Below are positions 17,311 to 26,701 of a DNA stretch of 64,000 nt, piece after piece. Below the pieces are notes generated by a model. That model was not told the origin of the DNA. It saw only the letters and a list, made by a program, of their open reading frames with translations, and did not search any database. The DNA comes from JANQMY01 sp965228775 (GTDB lineage Bacteria > Pseudomonadota > Alphaproteobacteria > JANQMY01). A program made the position numbers and the translations under genes. How positions within the stretch are numbered: the stretch's first letter is position 1; each line of letters starts with the position of its first letter. The stretch lies in assembly GCA_965228775.1 (NCBI GenBank), contig OZ245840.1:4836001-4900000 (forward strand), in the 5' to 3' direction.

Positions 17311-18369
17311 ATGACGGATGAGTCTGGACTGAACGCGCCGCCGCCAAGCGGATTAACCTATCCATTCAAGATGGTGCCGGAATCGGGTGCGACGATCGAA
17401 ATCGCGCCTGGTGTGCTCTGGGTGCGGATGAAAATGCCGTCGCGCCTCAACCATATCAATGTGTGGTGTTTGGAAGAAGAAGACGGCTGGACCCTCGTCG
17501 ACACAGGGTTGAACAATGAAGATACTCAAGCCGCCTGGGAAGAGATTTTCGAGAAAAGGCTTTCGGGAAAACCGGTCAAGCGTCTAATCGTCACTCATCT
17601 GCATCCGGATCATATCGGCTTGGCGGGATGGATCACACGTAAGTTCGATGTGGAATTGTGGATGTCCCGGACGGATTTCCTCATGTGCAAGATGCTGGTG
17701 CTGGACACTGGCGCTGATATTCCGGCTGCCGCTATTCGTTTCTACCAGAAAGCAGGTCTTCCCGAAGAGGCAATCGACGTCTACCGGAAGCGGTTCGGCG
17801 GCTTTGGCCGCTCTGTGTACAAACTTCCGGCATCCTACCGGCGGATCGTAGACGGCGAGGCCATCAAGATTGGAGGGAAAGACTGGCATGTCGTCGTGGG
17901 GCGTGGCCATGCACCGGAGCATGTTTGCCTCCATTGTCCCGAGCTAAAACTTCTGATTTCCGGGGATCAGGTTTTGCCACGTATTACGTCAAATGTGAGC
18001 GTATTTCCAACAGAGCCTGAGGCCGACCCCCTGAAGGAATGGCTGGACTCTTGCCGCATGCTGAAAACCCGATTGCCGGATGATGTGTTGGTGATGCCGG
18101 CACACAATGAGCCATTTTATGGTCTGCACAGGCGGCTTGACGACCTAATCGAAGGGCATGAGACAAACTTGAAAGATCTGCACAGTTTGCTCGATACGCC
18201 AAAAAGAGCAGTGGACGTGTTTCCGGCCTTGTTCAAAAGGGAAATCACGAACGAAGTGATGATGATGGCGACTGGTGAGAGCATCGCGCATCTCAACTAT
18301 CTCAAGGAAAAAGGCCAAGTGGCGCGGCATGAAGATGCCGACGGTGTGGTGTTCTACAAGCAAGCCTAG
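17311..18369 (+). CDS. MBL-fold metallo-hydrolase
   Basis: A 352-residue metallo-beta-lactamase-fold protein. The dinuclear metal motif HxHxDH is THLHPDHIGLAG (H96, H98, D100, H101). Further ligands are in VVGRGHAPEHVCLH and LLISGDQVLP. About 100 C-terminal residues with HRRLDDLIEGHETNL form an extra helical region typical of a group of hydrolases that act on thioesters or related compounds. The substrate is not known. The ATG at 17311 follows repeat C. It is 18 bases ahead of the deacetylase-like gene and likely co-transcribed with it. Confidence 0.85.
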   Translation: MTDESGLNAPPPSGLTYPFKMVPESGATIEIAPGVLWVRMKMPSRLNHINVWCLEEEDGWTLVDTGLNNEDTQAAWEEIFEKRLSGKPVKRLIVTHLHPDHIGLAGWITRKFDVELWMSRTDFLMCKMLVLDTGADIPAAAIRFYQKAGLPEEAIDVYRKRFGGFGRSVYKLPASYRRIVDGEAIKIGGKDWHVVVGRGHAPEHVCLHCPELKLLISGDQVLPRITSNVSVFPTEPEADPLKEWLDSCRMLKTRLPDDVLVMPAHNEPFYGLHRRLDDLIEGHETNLKDLHSLLDTPKRAVDVFPALFKREITNEVMMMATGESIAHLNYLKEKGQVARHEDADGVVFYKQA

Positions 18370-18387
18370 CAGAGTGGTGGCCTTTCG

Positions 18388-19314
18388 ATGACGACGGCAA
18401 TACTAACGCATCCGGCCTGCCTTGATCACGAAACGCCGGCTGGCCATCCGGAGTGTTCCGAACGGCTGCGTGCGGTCGTGGACATTTTGAAGTCGGATAC
18501 TCAAGGCGACCTTGAATGGCACGAGGCCCCGCGTGCTGAGTTGGACGCGATTGGCTATGTGCATTCCCAGCGCCATGTGGAAGACGTTCGCGCCGTGGTT
18601 CCAAATTCGGGTTTTGGCCGCGTGGATGCAGACACGGCCGTGTCCCCTGGGTCTTGGGAAGCGGCGCTTCGCGCCGCCGGTGCTGTTGTCGCTGGTGTTG
18701 ACCTGGTCATGTCCGGCAATGCGGCAAGTGCATTTTGCGCTGTGCGGCCGCCGGGGCACCACGCAGAGCCTGAACGCGCCATGGGGTTTTGCTTGTTCAA
18801 TAGTGTTGCTATCGGCGCTGTTCACGCGCAGCGCGCTCACGGCCTCGGGAAAGTCGCGGTGATGGATTTCGACGTCCACCATGGCAACGGAACCCAGGCC
18901 GCCTTTTGGAGCCGCTCGGATCTATTTTACGCGTCAACCCATCAGTCGCCGCATTACCCAGGCACGGGAAACCCTGAGGAAACCGGGGTTGCCGATAACA
19001 TTCTCAACGTGCCGCTAAGGCCTGGATCGGGATCGGATGAGTTCCGCATTGTTATGGAAGAGCGTGTTTTGCCGGCCATGGAAGCTTTTGCGCCCGAATT
19101 TGTTCTTATTTCCGCCGGATTTGATGCCTATCAGGCGGACCCATTATCCGATCTCAATCTGGTTGAAGACGATTATGCCTGGGCAACGCACCGTCTAAAG
19201 GATGTGGCAGACCGCCACGCGGCCGGGCGAATTGTTTCCACCCTGGAAGGCGGATATCATATTGGCGGCTTGGCGAGCTGCTCCAAGGCGCATGTAGAGG
19301 CGCTTGCCGAATGA
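18388..19314 (+). CDS. Histone-deacetylase-family amidohydrolase
   Basis: A 308-residue zinc hydrolase of the arginase/deacetylase superfamily. Catalytic blocks are RPPGHHAEPERAMGFCLFN (the paired active-site His), VMDFDVHHGNGTQ (zinc Asp and His) and LISAGFDAYQADPLSDL (second zinc Asp). Bacterial members remove acetyl groups from acetyl-polyamines or other small molecules and sometimes acetyl-lysine. Its position just upstream of xseB, ispA and dxs is common in Alphaproteobacteria, though no functional link is known. Confidence 0.9.
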   Translation: MTTAILTHPACLDHETPAGHPECSERLRAVVDILKSDTQGDLEWHEAPRAELDAIGYVHSQRHVEDVRAVVPNSGFGRVDADTAVSPGSWEAALRAAGAVVAGVDLVMSGNAASAFCAVRPPGHHAEPERAMGFCLFNSVAIGAVHAQRAHGLGKVAVMDFDVHHGNGTQAAFWSRSDLFYASTHQSPHYPGTGNPEETGVADNILNVPLRPGSGSDEFRIVMEERVLPAMEAFAPEFVLISAGFDAYQADPLSDLNLVEDDYAWATHRLKDVADRHAAGRIVSTLEGGYHIGGLASCSKAHVEALAE

Positions 19315-19356
19315 GACAGAATCTGTCTCGTTAGTATTATTGGGAAACCACACATC

Positions 19357-19635
19357 GTGGCATCAAAGTCTAAAGCGGGTGGAAGTGTGTCAAAATCGGC
19401 AAAATCCGACATAGCGAAAATGAGTTTTGAAGAAGCGTTGAGCGAGCTCGACCGGATCGTCTCGCAGCTTGAGTCCGGACAAGCGGGTCTGGAAGAGTCC
19501 ATCGAGATCTATGAGCGCGGTGCGGCGTTGAAACAGCACTGTGAGGAAAAGCTGAAAGCAGCACAAGCAAAGATCGAGAAGATCGTCATCGCCCCCAATG
19601 GCGATGTATCCACAGAAGCAGCCAACCTCAGCTAA
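19357..19635 (+). CDS. xseB: Exodeoxyribonuclease VII small subunit
   Basis: A 92-residue protein with the XseB helical hairpin: MSFEEALSELDRIVSQLESG then LEESIEIYERGAALKQHCEE and AQAKIEKIV. It binds the XseA catalytic subunit, and together they degrade single-stranded DNA into oligonucleotides in mismatch and recombination repair. The large-subunit gene is not in the window. The start is GTG at 19357, giving a 20-residue Lys/Ser-rich leader before the domain; an internal ATG at about residue 22 is an alternative. It precedes ispA by 41 bases. Confidence 0.92.
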   Translation: MASKSKAGGSVSKSAKSDIAKMSFEEALSELDRIVSQLESGQAGLEESIEIYERGAALKQHCEEKLKAAQAKIEKIVIAPNGDVSTEAANLS

Positions 19636-19676
19636 TATCGGCGACGCAGCGCCCCCATCTGACAGACAAGAAATAT

Positions 19677-20564
19677 ATGCCCTCATTTGAAGACGAGCTC
19701 AAAAAAACCGCTGGCGAAATCAACAGCCGCATCAGTGATCTCTTACCGGCGGCGGAAGGGCCGGAGGCGCGGGTTATCGAGGCCATGCGCTATGCCATGG
19801 AAGCCGGTGGCAAGCGCTTAAGACCATTCTTGATTGTGGAAAGCGGCAAGCTGTTCGGCATTGAGCAAGAGAAGATGTTTCGTGTGGCCGTGGCGCTCGA
19901 ATGTGTTCACACATTTTCGCTGGTCCATGATGATTTGCCCTGCATGGATGACGATGATTTGCGGCGGGGGCGGCCCACGACCCACAAAGCATTTGACGAG
20001 GCCACGGCGGTGCTTGCGGGGGATGCTCTTTTGTCGTTTGCTTTTGAGCTCGTCGGCAGTGACAAGACGCATCAAGATCCGTTTGTTCGGTGTGAGCTGG
20101 TGACGCAGCTCTCGCGAGCCGTCGGCGCTCAGGGAATGATCGGTGGGCAGATGATTGATCTCAGCATGCAGACGCTGCCGCAAGATATTCCGACCATCAC
20201 ACGATTGCAGCGCCTTAAGACAGGCGCGCTGATCGCCTTTGCTTGTGAGTCCGGTGCGATTATGGGGCGTGCCGCAAGAGACGCGCGCCACGCCCTGGAA
20301 GCCTATGCCCATGATTTGGGTCTGGCGTTTCAGATCGCGGATGACATTTTGGACGTGGAAGGTGATGCCGAGGAACTGGGGAAGGCCGCGCAAAAAGATG
20401 AGGGCGCGGGCAAGGCCACCTTCATTTCCGTCCTTGGTCTTGAGCGGGCGAAGGCCCAAGCGCAAATGCTGTCGGATCAAGCCAAGCAGCACCTCGTTAT
20501 GTTTGATGAGCGGGCGGACCTTTTACGGGCCGCCGCGGATTTTGTAGTAACGCGCCGTAACTAG
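19677..20564 (+). CDS. ispA: Polyprenyl (farnesyl/geranyl) diphosphate synthase
   Basis: A 295-residue class I trans-prenyltransferase. The first aspartate-rich motif is SLVHDDLPCMDDDDLRRGRP and the second is FQIADDILDVEGD; GGKRLRPFL near residue 40 binds the isopentenyl diphosphate. It condenses isopentenyl diphosphate with allylic diphosphates to give geranyl or farnesyl diphosphate for quinones, hopanoids and undecaprenol. It lies between xseB and dxs as in many proteobacteria, which supports the farnesyl-diphosphate synthase assignment. Confidence 0.9.
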   Translation: MPSFEDELKKTAGEINSRISDLLPAAEGPEARVIEAMRYAMEAGGKRLRPFLIVESGKLFGIEQEKMFRVAVALECVHTFSLVHDDLPCMDDDDLRRGRPTTHKAFDEATAVLAGDALLSFAFELVGSDKTHQDPFVRCELVTQLSRAVGAQGMIGGQMIDLSMQTLPQDIPTITRLQRLKTGALIAFACESGAIMGRAARDARHALEAYAHDLGLAFQIADDILDVEGDAEELGKAAQKDEGAGKATFISVLGLERAKAQAQMLSDQAKQHLVMFDERADLLRAAADFVVTRRN

Positions 20565-20597
20565 TTCAACGGCTTGTGTGTAAGGACACGCTTTGAC

Positions 20598-22523
20598 ATG
20601 TCACCAACATCAGAAACGCCTCTCCTCGATCAAGTCAATGACCCCCACCAGTTGCGGGAGCTGGACGAAAACCAGCTGCGCCAAGTAGCCGATGAGCTTC
20701 GGCGGGAAACCATCAACGCCGTGTCTGTCACCGGTGGACATTTGGGCGCGGGCTTGGGGGTGGTCGAATTGTCAGTGGCGCTCCACTACGTATTTAATAC
20801 ACCGGACGACCGCATCGTTTGGGATGTAGGGCACCAAGCCTATCCGCACAAAATCTTGACCGGACGGCGCGATCGCATTCGCACCTTGCGCCAGGGCAGC
20901 GGTCTTTCTGGTTTTACGAAGCGTGCCGAAAGTGAATACGATCCGTTTGGAGCGGCGCATTCTTCCACATCAATTTCTTCTACGCTGGGCATGGCGGTCG
21001 CGCGTGATCTGTCGCACAAAGACAATAATGTGATTGCCGTGATCGGCGATGGGGCCATGACGGCAGGCATGGCCTATGAAGCGCTCAATAATGCGGGTAC
21101 CAGACATAGCCGCATGATTGTGATTTTGAACGACAACGATATGTCGATTGCACCGCCTGTAGGGGCCATGAGCGCCTATTTCGCGCGGTTGGTTTCCGGC
21201 GGCACCTATCATGGTTTCCGGAATTTCGCGAAGCAGCTCACCAAGCGTCTGCCTAAATTCGTGCAGGACAAGACCAAACAGGCCGAACATTATGCGCGCG
21301 GCATGGCCGCGGGCGGCACCTGGTTCGAAGAGCTTGGGTTCTATTATGTTGGGCCGATCGATGGGCATAATCTGGACCATTTGCTCCCTGTGCTGAAAAA
21401 TGTCCGGGATGATCAGGACGGTCCGGTTCTTATTCATGTGGTGACGCAGAAGGGCAAGGGTTATGACCCCGCGGAACAGTCGGCAGATAAATACCACGGT
21501 GTCGCCAAGTTCGACGTGATCACTGGAACGCAGAAGAAAAGCGCATCGAACGCGCCTTCTTACACCAAAGTGTTTGCCAATAGTCTGGTGAAGCATGCGG
21601 AGAAGGACGACAAGATCGTCGCGATCAGCGCGGCCATGCCGTCGGGCACCGGGTTGGATGTTTTCGGGAAAGCCTTCCCGGACCGGTGTTTCGATGTGGG
21701 GATTGCCGAACAGCACGGCGTGACCTTCGCCGCCGGACTTGCCACGGAGGGCTACAAGCCGTTCGCCGCGATTTATTCCACATTCCTGCAGCGCGCCTAT
21801 GACCAGGTGGTGCATGACGTTGCCATCCAGAACCTGCCTGTGCGCTTCGCGATTGACCGGGCGGGCCTTGTCGGCGCCGACGGGCCCACCCATGCAGGCT
21901 CATTCGACATCACCTATCTCGCCAGCCTACCGAATTTTGTGGTGATGGCGGCGGCGGACGAAGCGGAACTGACGCACATGGTCGCCACGGCTGTGGACGT
22001 CAATGACCGCCCATGTGCATTCCGCTACCCGCGTGGCGAAGGCGTCGGTGTAGAAATGCCAGAGATCGGCACGGCCCTCGAAATCGGTAAGGGGCGCATT
22101 GTCCGTGAAGGATCAAAGATTGCGTTGCTCAGCTTCGGCGCAAGGCTCCAGCAGTGTCTGCGCGCCGCCGATGAACTGGGCGCCATGGGCTATCCGACCA
22201 CCGTTGCGGATGCGCGCTTTTGCAAGCCGCTGGACGAAGATTTGATCCGTGATCTTGTAAGGAACCACGAAGTGCTCGTTACGATTGAAGAAGGCTCGAT
22301 CGGTGGTTTCGGGTCTCACGTGCTTCAATTCTTAGCCCTGAATGGTTTGTTGGACGAAGGCTGCAAGATCCGTCCCATGACGTTGCCGGATACGTTTATC
22401 GATCACGACAAGCCCGAACTCATGTATGACGCGGCGGGTCTCAATGCGCCTCACATCGTATCAATGGCGGTGGAGGCGTTAGGCGATCAGGCAGATACGA
22501 TTGAATCTAATCAACGGGCCTAA
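20598..22523 (+). CDS. dxs: 1-deoxy-D-xylulose-5-phosphate synthase
   Basis: A 641-residue ThDP enzyme catalysing the first step of the MEP isoprenoid pathway from pyruvate and glyceraldehyde 3-phosphate. Motifs seen are WDVGHQAYPHKILTGR, the cofactor site AVIGDGAMTAGMAYEALNNA, the transketolase-like FDVGIAEQHGVTFAAGLA and GADGPTHAGSFD. The length is normal. The start MSPTSETPLLDQ at 20598 follows AAGGA; a frame opening upstream at 20574 lacks a ribosome site. It sits 33 bases after ispA and 14 before tlyA. Confidence 0.96.
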   Translation: MSPTSETPLLDQVNDPHQLRELDENQLRQVADELRRETINAVSVTGGHLGAGLGVVELSVALHYVFNTPDDRIVWDVGHQAYPHKILTGRRDRIRTLRQGSGLSGFTKRAESEYDPFGAAHSSTSISSTLGMAVARDLSHKDNNVIAVIGDGAMTAGMAYEALNNAGTRHSRMIVILNDNDMSIAPPVGAMSAYFARLVSGGTYHGFRNFAKQLTKRLPKFVQDKTKQAEHYARGMAAGGTWFEELGFYYVGPIDGHNLDHLLPVLKNVRDDQDGPVLIHVVTQKGKGYDPAEQSADKYHGVAKFDVITGTQKKSASNAPSYTKVFANSLVKHAEKDDKIVAISAAMPSGTGLDVFGKAFPDRCFDVGIAEQHGVTFAAGLATEGYKPFAAIYSTFLQRAYDQVVHDVAIQNLPVRFAIDRAGLVGADGPTHAGSFDITYLASLPNFVVMAAADEAELTHMVATAVDVNDRPCAFRYPRGEGVGVEMPEIGTALEIGKGRIVREGSKIALLSFGARLQQCLRAADELGAMGYPTTVADARFCKPLDEDLIRDLVRNHEVLVTIEEGSIGGFGSHVLQFLALNGLLDEGCKIRPMTLPDTFIDHDKPELMYDAAGLNAPHIVSMAVEALGDQADTIESNQRA

Positions 22524-22537
22524 CCAAAGAGGCTGCC

Positions 22538-23290
22538 ATGGCGGGGAGCGATAGAACCCGCGCCGATCAGTTACTTGCGGACAGGGGCTTTTTCGAAAGC
22601 CGCAACCGCGCCCGGCAAGAAATCCTTGCTGGGACTGTGTTTGTGGACGGCAAGCGGCTCACAAAACCAAGTCAAAGCATTCGTGCCTCTGCCGAAATTT
22701 CGTTGGGGGCGCCCGAAAATCCTTATGTTTCACGTGGTGGGCTTAAACTTGCGCACGCCCTTGATCATTTCGAGGTGTCAATTGCAGGCCTCTATGCGCT
22801 TGATGTGGGGGCCTCCACAGGCGGGTTTACGGAAGTCTTGCTGACCAGAGGCGCGGCGTCGGTTGTCGCCGTGGATGTGGGGCAGGGGCAGTTGCATTCG
22901 AGATTGAGCGGAGATCCTCGCGTGACGTCCTGGGAGAAAACGGACATACGCGATGTGGACCTATCTGATTTTGAAACACGCCCGCAGGTTTCCGTTTGTG
23001 ATGTGAGCTTCATCAGTGTGTTGCATGTGCTGCCGAAAATTCTGGAGATACTGGCGGACCAAGCGCACTTTTTTCTGCTCATAAAACCGCAATTTGAAGT
23101 GGGCCGTGCCGGTGTGGATAAAGGCGGTGTCGTGAAGGATGAAACCTTAATTGCAGAATGCTGCCAGCGTGTTCGGGATTGGGTGGTGGCGCAACCAGGA
23201 TGGCGTGTGCTTGGCGTTACCGAAAGCCCGGTCACCGGCGGCGATGGCAACAGGGAATTCTTGTTGGCTGCTGAGCGCAAATCCAGATGA
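22538..23290 (+). CDS. tlyA: TlyA-family rRNA 2'-O-methyltransferase
   Basis: A 250-residue protein with an N-terminal S4 RNA-binding domain (LLADRGFFESRNRARQEILA, VFVDGKRLTKPSQ) and an FtsJ-like methyltransferase domain. The latter has DVGASTGGFTEVLL as motif I and AVDVGQGQLHSRL after it, with VCDVSFIS as the catalytic-region strand. TlyA homologues methylate ribose in 16S and 23S rRNA and affect capreomycin sensitivity; many were first called hemolysins. AAAGAGG precedes the ATG. The stop overlaps the start of the next methyltransferase gene (ATGA). Confidence 0.9.
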   Translation: MAGSDRTRADQLLADRGFFESRNRARQEILAGTVFVDGKRLTKPSQSIRASAEISLGAPENPYVSRGGLKLAHALDHFEVSIAGLYALDVGASTGGFTEVLLTRGAASVVAVDVGQGQLHSRLSGDPRVTSWEKTDIRDVDLSDFETRPQVSVCDVSFISVLHVLPKILEILADQAHFFLLIKPQFEVGRAGVDKGGVVKDETLIAECCQRVRDWVVAQPGWRVLGVTESPVTGGDGNREFLLAAERKSR

Positions 23291-24531
23291 CAGAAGCGCT
23301 GACTGTTACGATAGAAACGCTGGCTCATAAGGGGGATGGGGTCGTTACCATTAATGGTGAGCCCCACTATATTCCGTATACGTTACCGTCCGAGGAAGTT
23401 GCTTTGACGCGAGAAGGCGGCGGGACGTGGCGCCTCGACAGTATCCTCAAAGCGAGCCCGGCCCGCATTGCCGCGAGTTGTCATCATTTCGGAAGTTGCG
23501 GCGGCTGCGCCCTGCAGCACTTCCAAGCGGAAAGTTACCTCGCCTGGAAGAAGGAGAATCTGCGCCAAACTCTATCTCAACGCGGATTTGAAAATACCGA
23601 GATTGCGGAAGTCTGTCCAATCCCGCCGCAATCGCGCCGCAGATTAGTGTTGTCGGCTGCGAAATCGAAGTCGCGCGTGGTCCTTGGATTTAACAAGGCC
23701 AGACAGCATGAGATCGAAGATCTGGAAGAATGTCCGGTGGCGTTGCCGGGCCTTGTTAAAACTTTCGATGACATACGTGCGATATTAAACGCTGCTTTGC
23801 GTGCAAAAGACCAAGGGCGCGTGACGGTAAACTGGACGGACCATGGGGCAGACGTACTGGTCGAGACCAAGAAGCGGTTTGAGCTGGCGGCAAATCAGGT
23901 GGCCTCTCTCGCGCAATTGTCATCGCGGGCAAAGTTGAGCCGTCTGACCTGGAACGGGGACATGGTTTATCAAGCGCAGCCGCCGCAGGTGAGCGTAGAT
24001 GGCATTCGCGTTGTCCCTCCGCCAGGCGCATTCTTGCAGGCGTCAGAGGAAGCACAGAATGTTCTTGTTGAGAGGGTCCAAGCAGCGACATCCGGTGCGA
24101 AGCGTGTGGCGGATTTGTTTTGCGGCATCGGAACGTTCGCTTTGCCGGTTTCACGATACGCCAACGTGACCGCCTTCGATTCCGCCGCCGAAATGATCGA
24201 TGCGCTCACAAAGGCGTCGAACGAAGCCGGGATCGGCAATAAGCTCAATGCACAGCGGCGCGATCTGTTCAAACGTCCCGTGCAGGCATCTGAATTCAAA
24301 AATGTTGATATGGCCATTCTAGACCCGCCGCGCGTCGGGGCGCTGGAACAAGCCAAGCAGTTGGCGCTCTCAGATCTGCAGCGCATCGTTTATGTGTCGT
24401 GCAATCCGGCGACGTTTGCGCGGGATGCGCGATTTTTGGTTAACGAAGGGTTTCAAATGGGGACTGTTCAGCCCATTGATCAATTCTTGTGGTCCCCTCA
24501 TACTGAATTGATTGCAGTCTTTGACCGGTAA
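23287..24531 (+). CDS. RlmD/TrmA-type RNA m5U methyltransferase with [4Fe-4S] motif
   Basis: A 414-residue protein. An N-terminal TRAM-like beta domain is followed by CHHFGSCGGCALQHF, the C-x5-C-x2-C part of the iron-sulfur cluster site, with ECPVA supplying a fourth Cys. The C-terminal SAM domain has VADLFCGIGTFALPVS, then MAILDPPRVGA and VYVSCNPATFARD, whose Cys is the catalytic nucleophile on uracil C6. It probably makes m5U in 23S rRNA (RlmD/RlmC class). It is translationally coupled to tlyA. Confidence 0.9.
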   Translation: MTEALTVTIETLAHKGDGVVTINGEPHYIPYTLPSEEVALTREGGGTWRLDSILKASPARIAASCHHFGSCGGCALQHFQAESYLAWKKENLRQTLSQRGFENTEIAEVCPIPPQSRRRLVLSAAKSKSRVVLGFNKARQHEIEDLEECPVALPGLVKTFDDIRAILNAALRAKDQGRVTVNWTDHGADVLVETKKRFELAANQVASLAQLSSRAKLSRLTWNGDMVYQAQPPQVSVDGIRVVPPPGAFLQASEEAQNVLVERVQAATSGAKRVADLFCGIGTFALPVSRYANVTAFDSAAEMIDALTKASNEAGIGNKLNAQRRDLFKRPVQASEFKNVDMAILDPPRVGALEQAKQLALSDLQRIVYVSCNPATFARDARFLVNEGFQMGTVQPIDQFLWSPHTELIAVFDR

Positions 24532-24543
24532 GTAGAGTGGATT

Positions 24544-25581
24544 ATGGCATCGGCCGTTAGTCGCATGGGATACGCGTTGGGGCAGGGCACCCGCGTCGCT
24601 TGGTACTTTTCTCATTATTTGCTTGCGGCGCGTCTGGCTGGCCGGACCATGCCCAAAGAAGCGCGCCAGAACGGTACCGGCCGAACGGCCAATCGCGATA
24701 CTGTGCTGCGCAGCTTGCGTGAACTGTTCGAACGCGATCTCCAAAACATCGAAGACGGCACCTATGCCATGCCGCACGATTTGATGCCAGACCCAGTGTC
24801 GATGCTGCAAGGCAGCCGGCGCTTCTTTAGGGACCTGCCCAGCGTGCGCAAAAGGCGGGCCGCGCGAGAAAATGCGGATGTGCCGGCGGATAAGGACTCA
24901 CCGTTTCCGCGGTATTACCGGCAAAACTTCCACTACCAATCCGATGGTTATCTCTCGGACAAGTCCGCCAAGCTCTATGATTTCCAGGTGGAAACTCTTT
25001 TCAGCGGTGCTGCGGATGCCATGCGCCGGCAGGCATTGGTTCCCATCGCCGACTATTTGAAGGAAAGAGACCAGCGCCGTATGTCGTTGCTGGATGTGGC
25101 CTGCGGTACGGGGCGATTTCTCACATTCGTGAAAGACAATTTCCCGCGGCTAAAATCGACGGGTCTTGATCTCTCCCCGAACTATCTAAAGCAATGCGCG
25201 CGAGGGCTGAAGGGCTGGCGCGATGCGTCGGTCATAGAGGCAAACGCCGAGGACATACCGTTGCCGGATCAGTCCCAAGACATTGTTTCGTGCATCTATC
25301 TGTTTCATGAGTTGCCGCCAAAAGTGCGCAAGGTCGTTGCTGCGGAGCTTGCACGGGTCTTGAAGCCTGGTGGGATATTGGTGTTTGTCGATTCTCTTCA
25401 GTACGGGGATCAAGACTGCATGGACGGATTGCTCAGTGTTTTCCCGGAAGAATTTCACGAGCCCTATTATGCGTCTTACGCGGAGCAAGACTTGGGCGAA
25501 TTGTTCAGCCGGTTCGGGCTTGAACAATCCGGCGAAACACTTGCTTTCCTCTCTAAAGTAATGGTCTTCGAAAAATCCTAA
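24544..25581 (+). CDS. SAM-dependent methyltransferase with N-terminal membrane-like segment
   Basis: A 345-residue protein. The first 35 residues are aromatic and hydrophobic (TRVAWYFSHYLLAARLAGR), suggesting membrane association. The methyltransferase domain begins near residue 180: LLDVACGTGRFLTFVKDN, then STGLDLSPNYLKQC, IVSCIYLFHELPPKV and RVLKPGGILVFVDSLQYGD. It belongs to the methyltransferase 11 group with an alphaproteobacterial N-terminal region whose role is unknown. It follows the RNA methyltransferase by 12 bases and overlaps the convergent aroC stop by four bases. Confidence 0.8.
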   Translation: MASAVSRMGYALGQGTRVAWYFSHYLLAARLAGRTMPKEARQNGTGRTANRDTVLRSLRELFERDLQNIEDGTYAMPHDLMPDPVSMLQGSRRFFRDLPSVRKRRAARENADVPADKDSPFPRYYRQNFHYQSDGYLSDKSAKLYDFQVETLFSGAADAMRRQALVPIADYLKERDQRRMSLLDVACGTGRFLTFVKDNFPRLKSTGLDLSPNYLKQCARGLKGWRDASVIEANAEDIPLPDQSQDIVSCIYLFHELPPKVRKVVAAELARVLKPGGILVFVDSLQYGDQDCMDGLLSVFPEEFHEPYYASYAEQDLGELFSRFGLEQSGETLAFLSKVMVFEKS

Positions 25582-26684
25582 ACGGCGCCGGTTTGGGCGC
25601 GGTGGCGGAGCAGGTGGTCCGCCAAAACACAGGCCATCATGGCCTCGCCCACAGGGACTGCGCGAATACCGACGCAAGGATCATGACGGCCCTTGGTCAT
25701 CACGTCCGTTTCCTGGTTGTCTTTCGTGATGGTTTTCAGCGGCGTTAGGATGGAAGAGGTCGGTTTCACCGCGAAACGCACGACCACATCTTGGCCGCTG
25801 CTGATGCCTGCCAGGACGCCGCCTGCATTGTTGGAGCTAAACTGCGGCTTGCCATTGACGATCTGAATTTCGTCGGCGTTCTCTTCGCCAGACAGTGCGG
25901 CGGCTTCAAATCCGTTGCCGATTTCAACCCCTTTGACCGCATTGATGGTCATCATGGCCTGTGCGAGATCCGAATCCAATTTGCCATAGATAGGGGCGCC
26001 AAGCCCGGCGGGGACGCCGCTTGCTACAACTTCAATCACAGCGCCGCAGGACGACCCGGCTTTTCGGACCGTGTCTAAATAGTCTTCCCATTGCTGTGCC
26101 GCTGCTGGGTCCGGACACCAGAATGGATTGCGTTCTGTTTCCGCCCAGTCCCAATTGGCACGGTCGATCTTGTGGGGGCCCATCTGCACCAGAGCCCCTC
26201 GAACGGAGATGTCGGTTCCGGTTACGAAATTGAGGGTCTTGCGGGCAATGGCACCGGCGGCCACGCGGGCGGCAGTCTCGCGGGCCGATTGGCGCCCGCC
26301 CCCGCGATAGTCGCGAACACCGTATTTGGCGTTGTAGCTGAAATCTCCGTGGCCAGGGCGAAACTTGTCGCGAATTTCCGAATAGTCCTTCGACCGTTGG
26401 TCTTTATTCTCAATCAAAAGGCTGATCGGCGTGCCGGTCGTCACAGGGGTAACGATCCGGTCGTCGGCGAAGGTGCCGGACATAATTTTGACCTCGTCCG
26501 GTTCTTGACGCTGGGTCGTGAACTTGGACTGTCCAGGCCGCCGTTTATCCATCCAAGGCTGGATATCTTTTTCGCTAAGCTCAATTCCCGGCGGCACACC
26601 GTCGACCACGCAGCCAAGTGCCGGCCCATGGGATTCGCCCCATGTGGTAACTCTAAAAAGGTGGCCAAAGCTGTTGTGCGACAT
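25578..26684 (-). CDS. aroC: Chorismate synthase
   Basis: A 368-residue FMN-dependent enzyme that converts EPSP to chorismate, the last common step to aromatic amino acids, folate and quinones. Signature blocks are TTWGESHGPALGCVVDG, RPGQSKFTTQRQEPDEV and YRGGGRQSARETAARVAAGA, and the third signature region is represented by GISSGQDVVVRFAVKPTSSI. Length and start are normal for the bacterial enzyme. It is the last gene of a minus-strand series starting with fabI and a membrane protein. Confidence 0.97.
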   Translation of the reverse strand: MSHNSFGHLFRVTTWGESHGPALGCVVDGVPPGIELSEKDIQPWMDKRRPGQSKFTTQRQEPDEVKIMSGTFADDRIVTPVTTGTPISLLIENKDQRSKDYSEIRDKFRPGHGDFSYNAKYGVRDYRGGGRQSARETAARVAAGAIARKTLNFVTGTDISVRGALVQMGPHKIDRANWDWAETERNPFWCPDPAAAQQWEDYLDTVRKAGSSCGAVIEVVASGVPAGLGAPIYGKLDSDLAQAMMTINAVKGVEIGNGFEAAALSGEENADEIQIVNGKPQFSSNNAGGVLAGISSGQDVVVRFAVKPTSSILTPLKTITKDNQETDVMTKGRHDPCVGIRAVPVGEAMMACVLADHLLRHRAQTGAV

Positions 26685-26701
26685 CCGACTGGTCTTCGTA
26701 T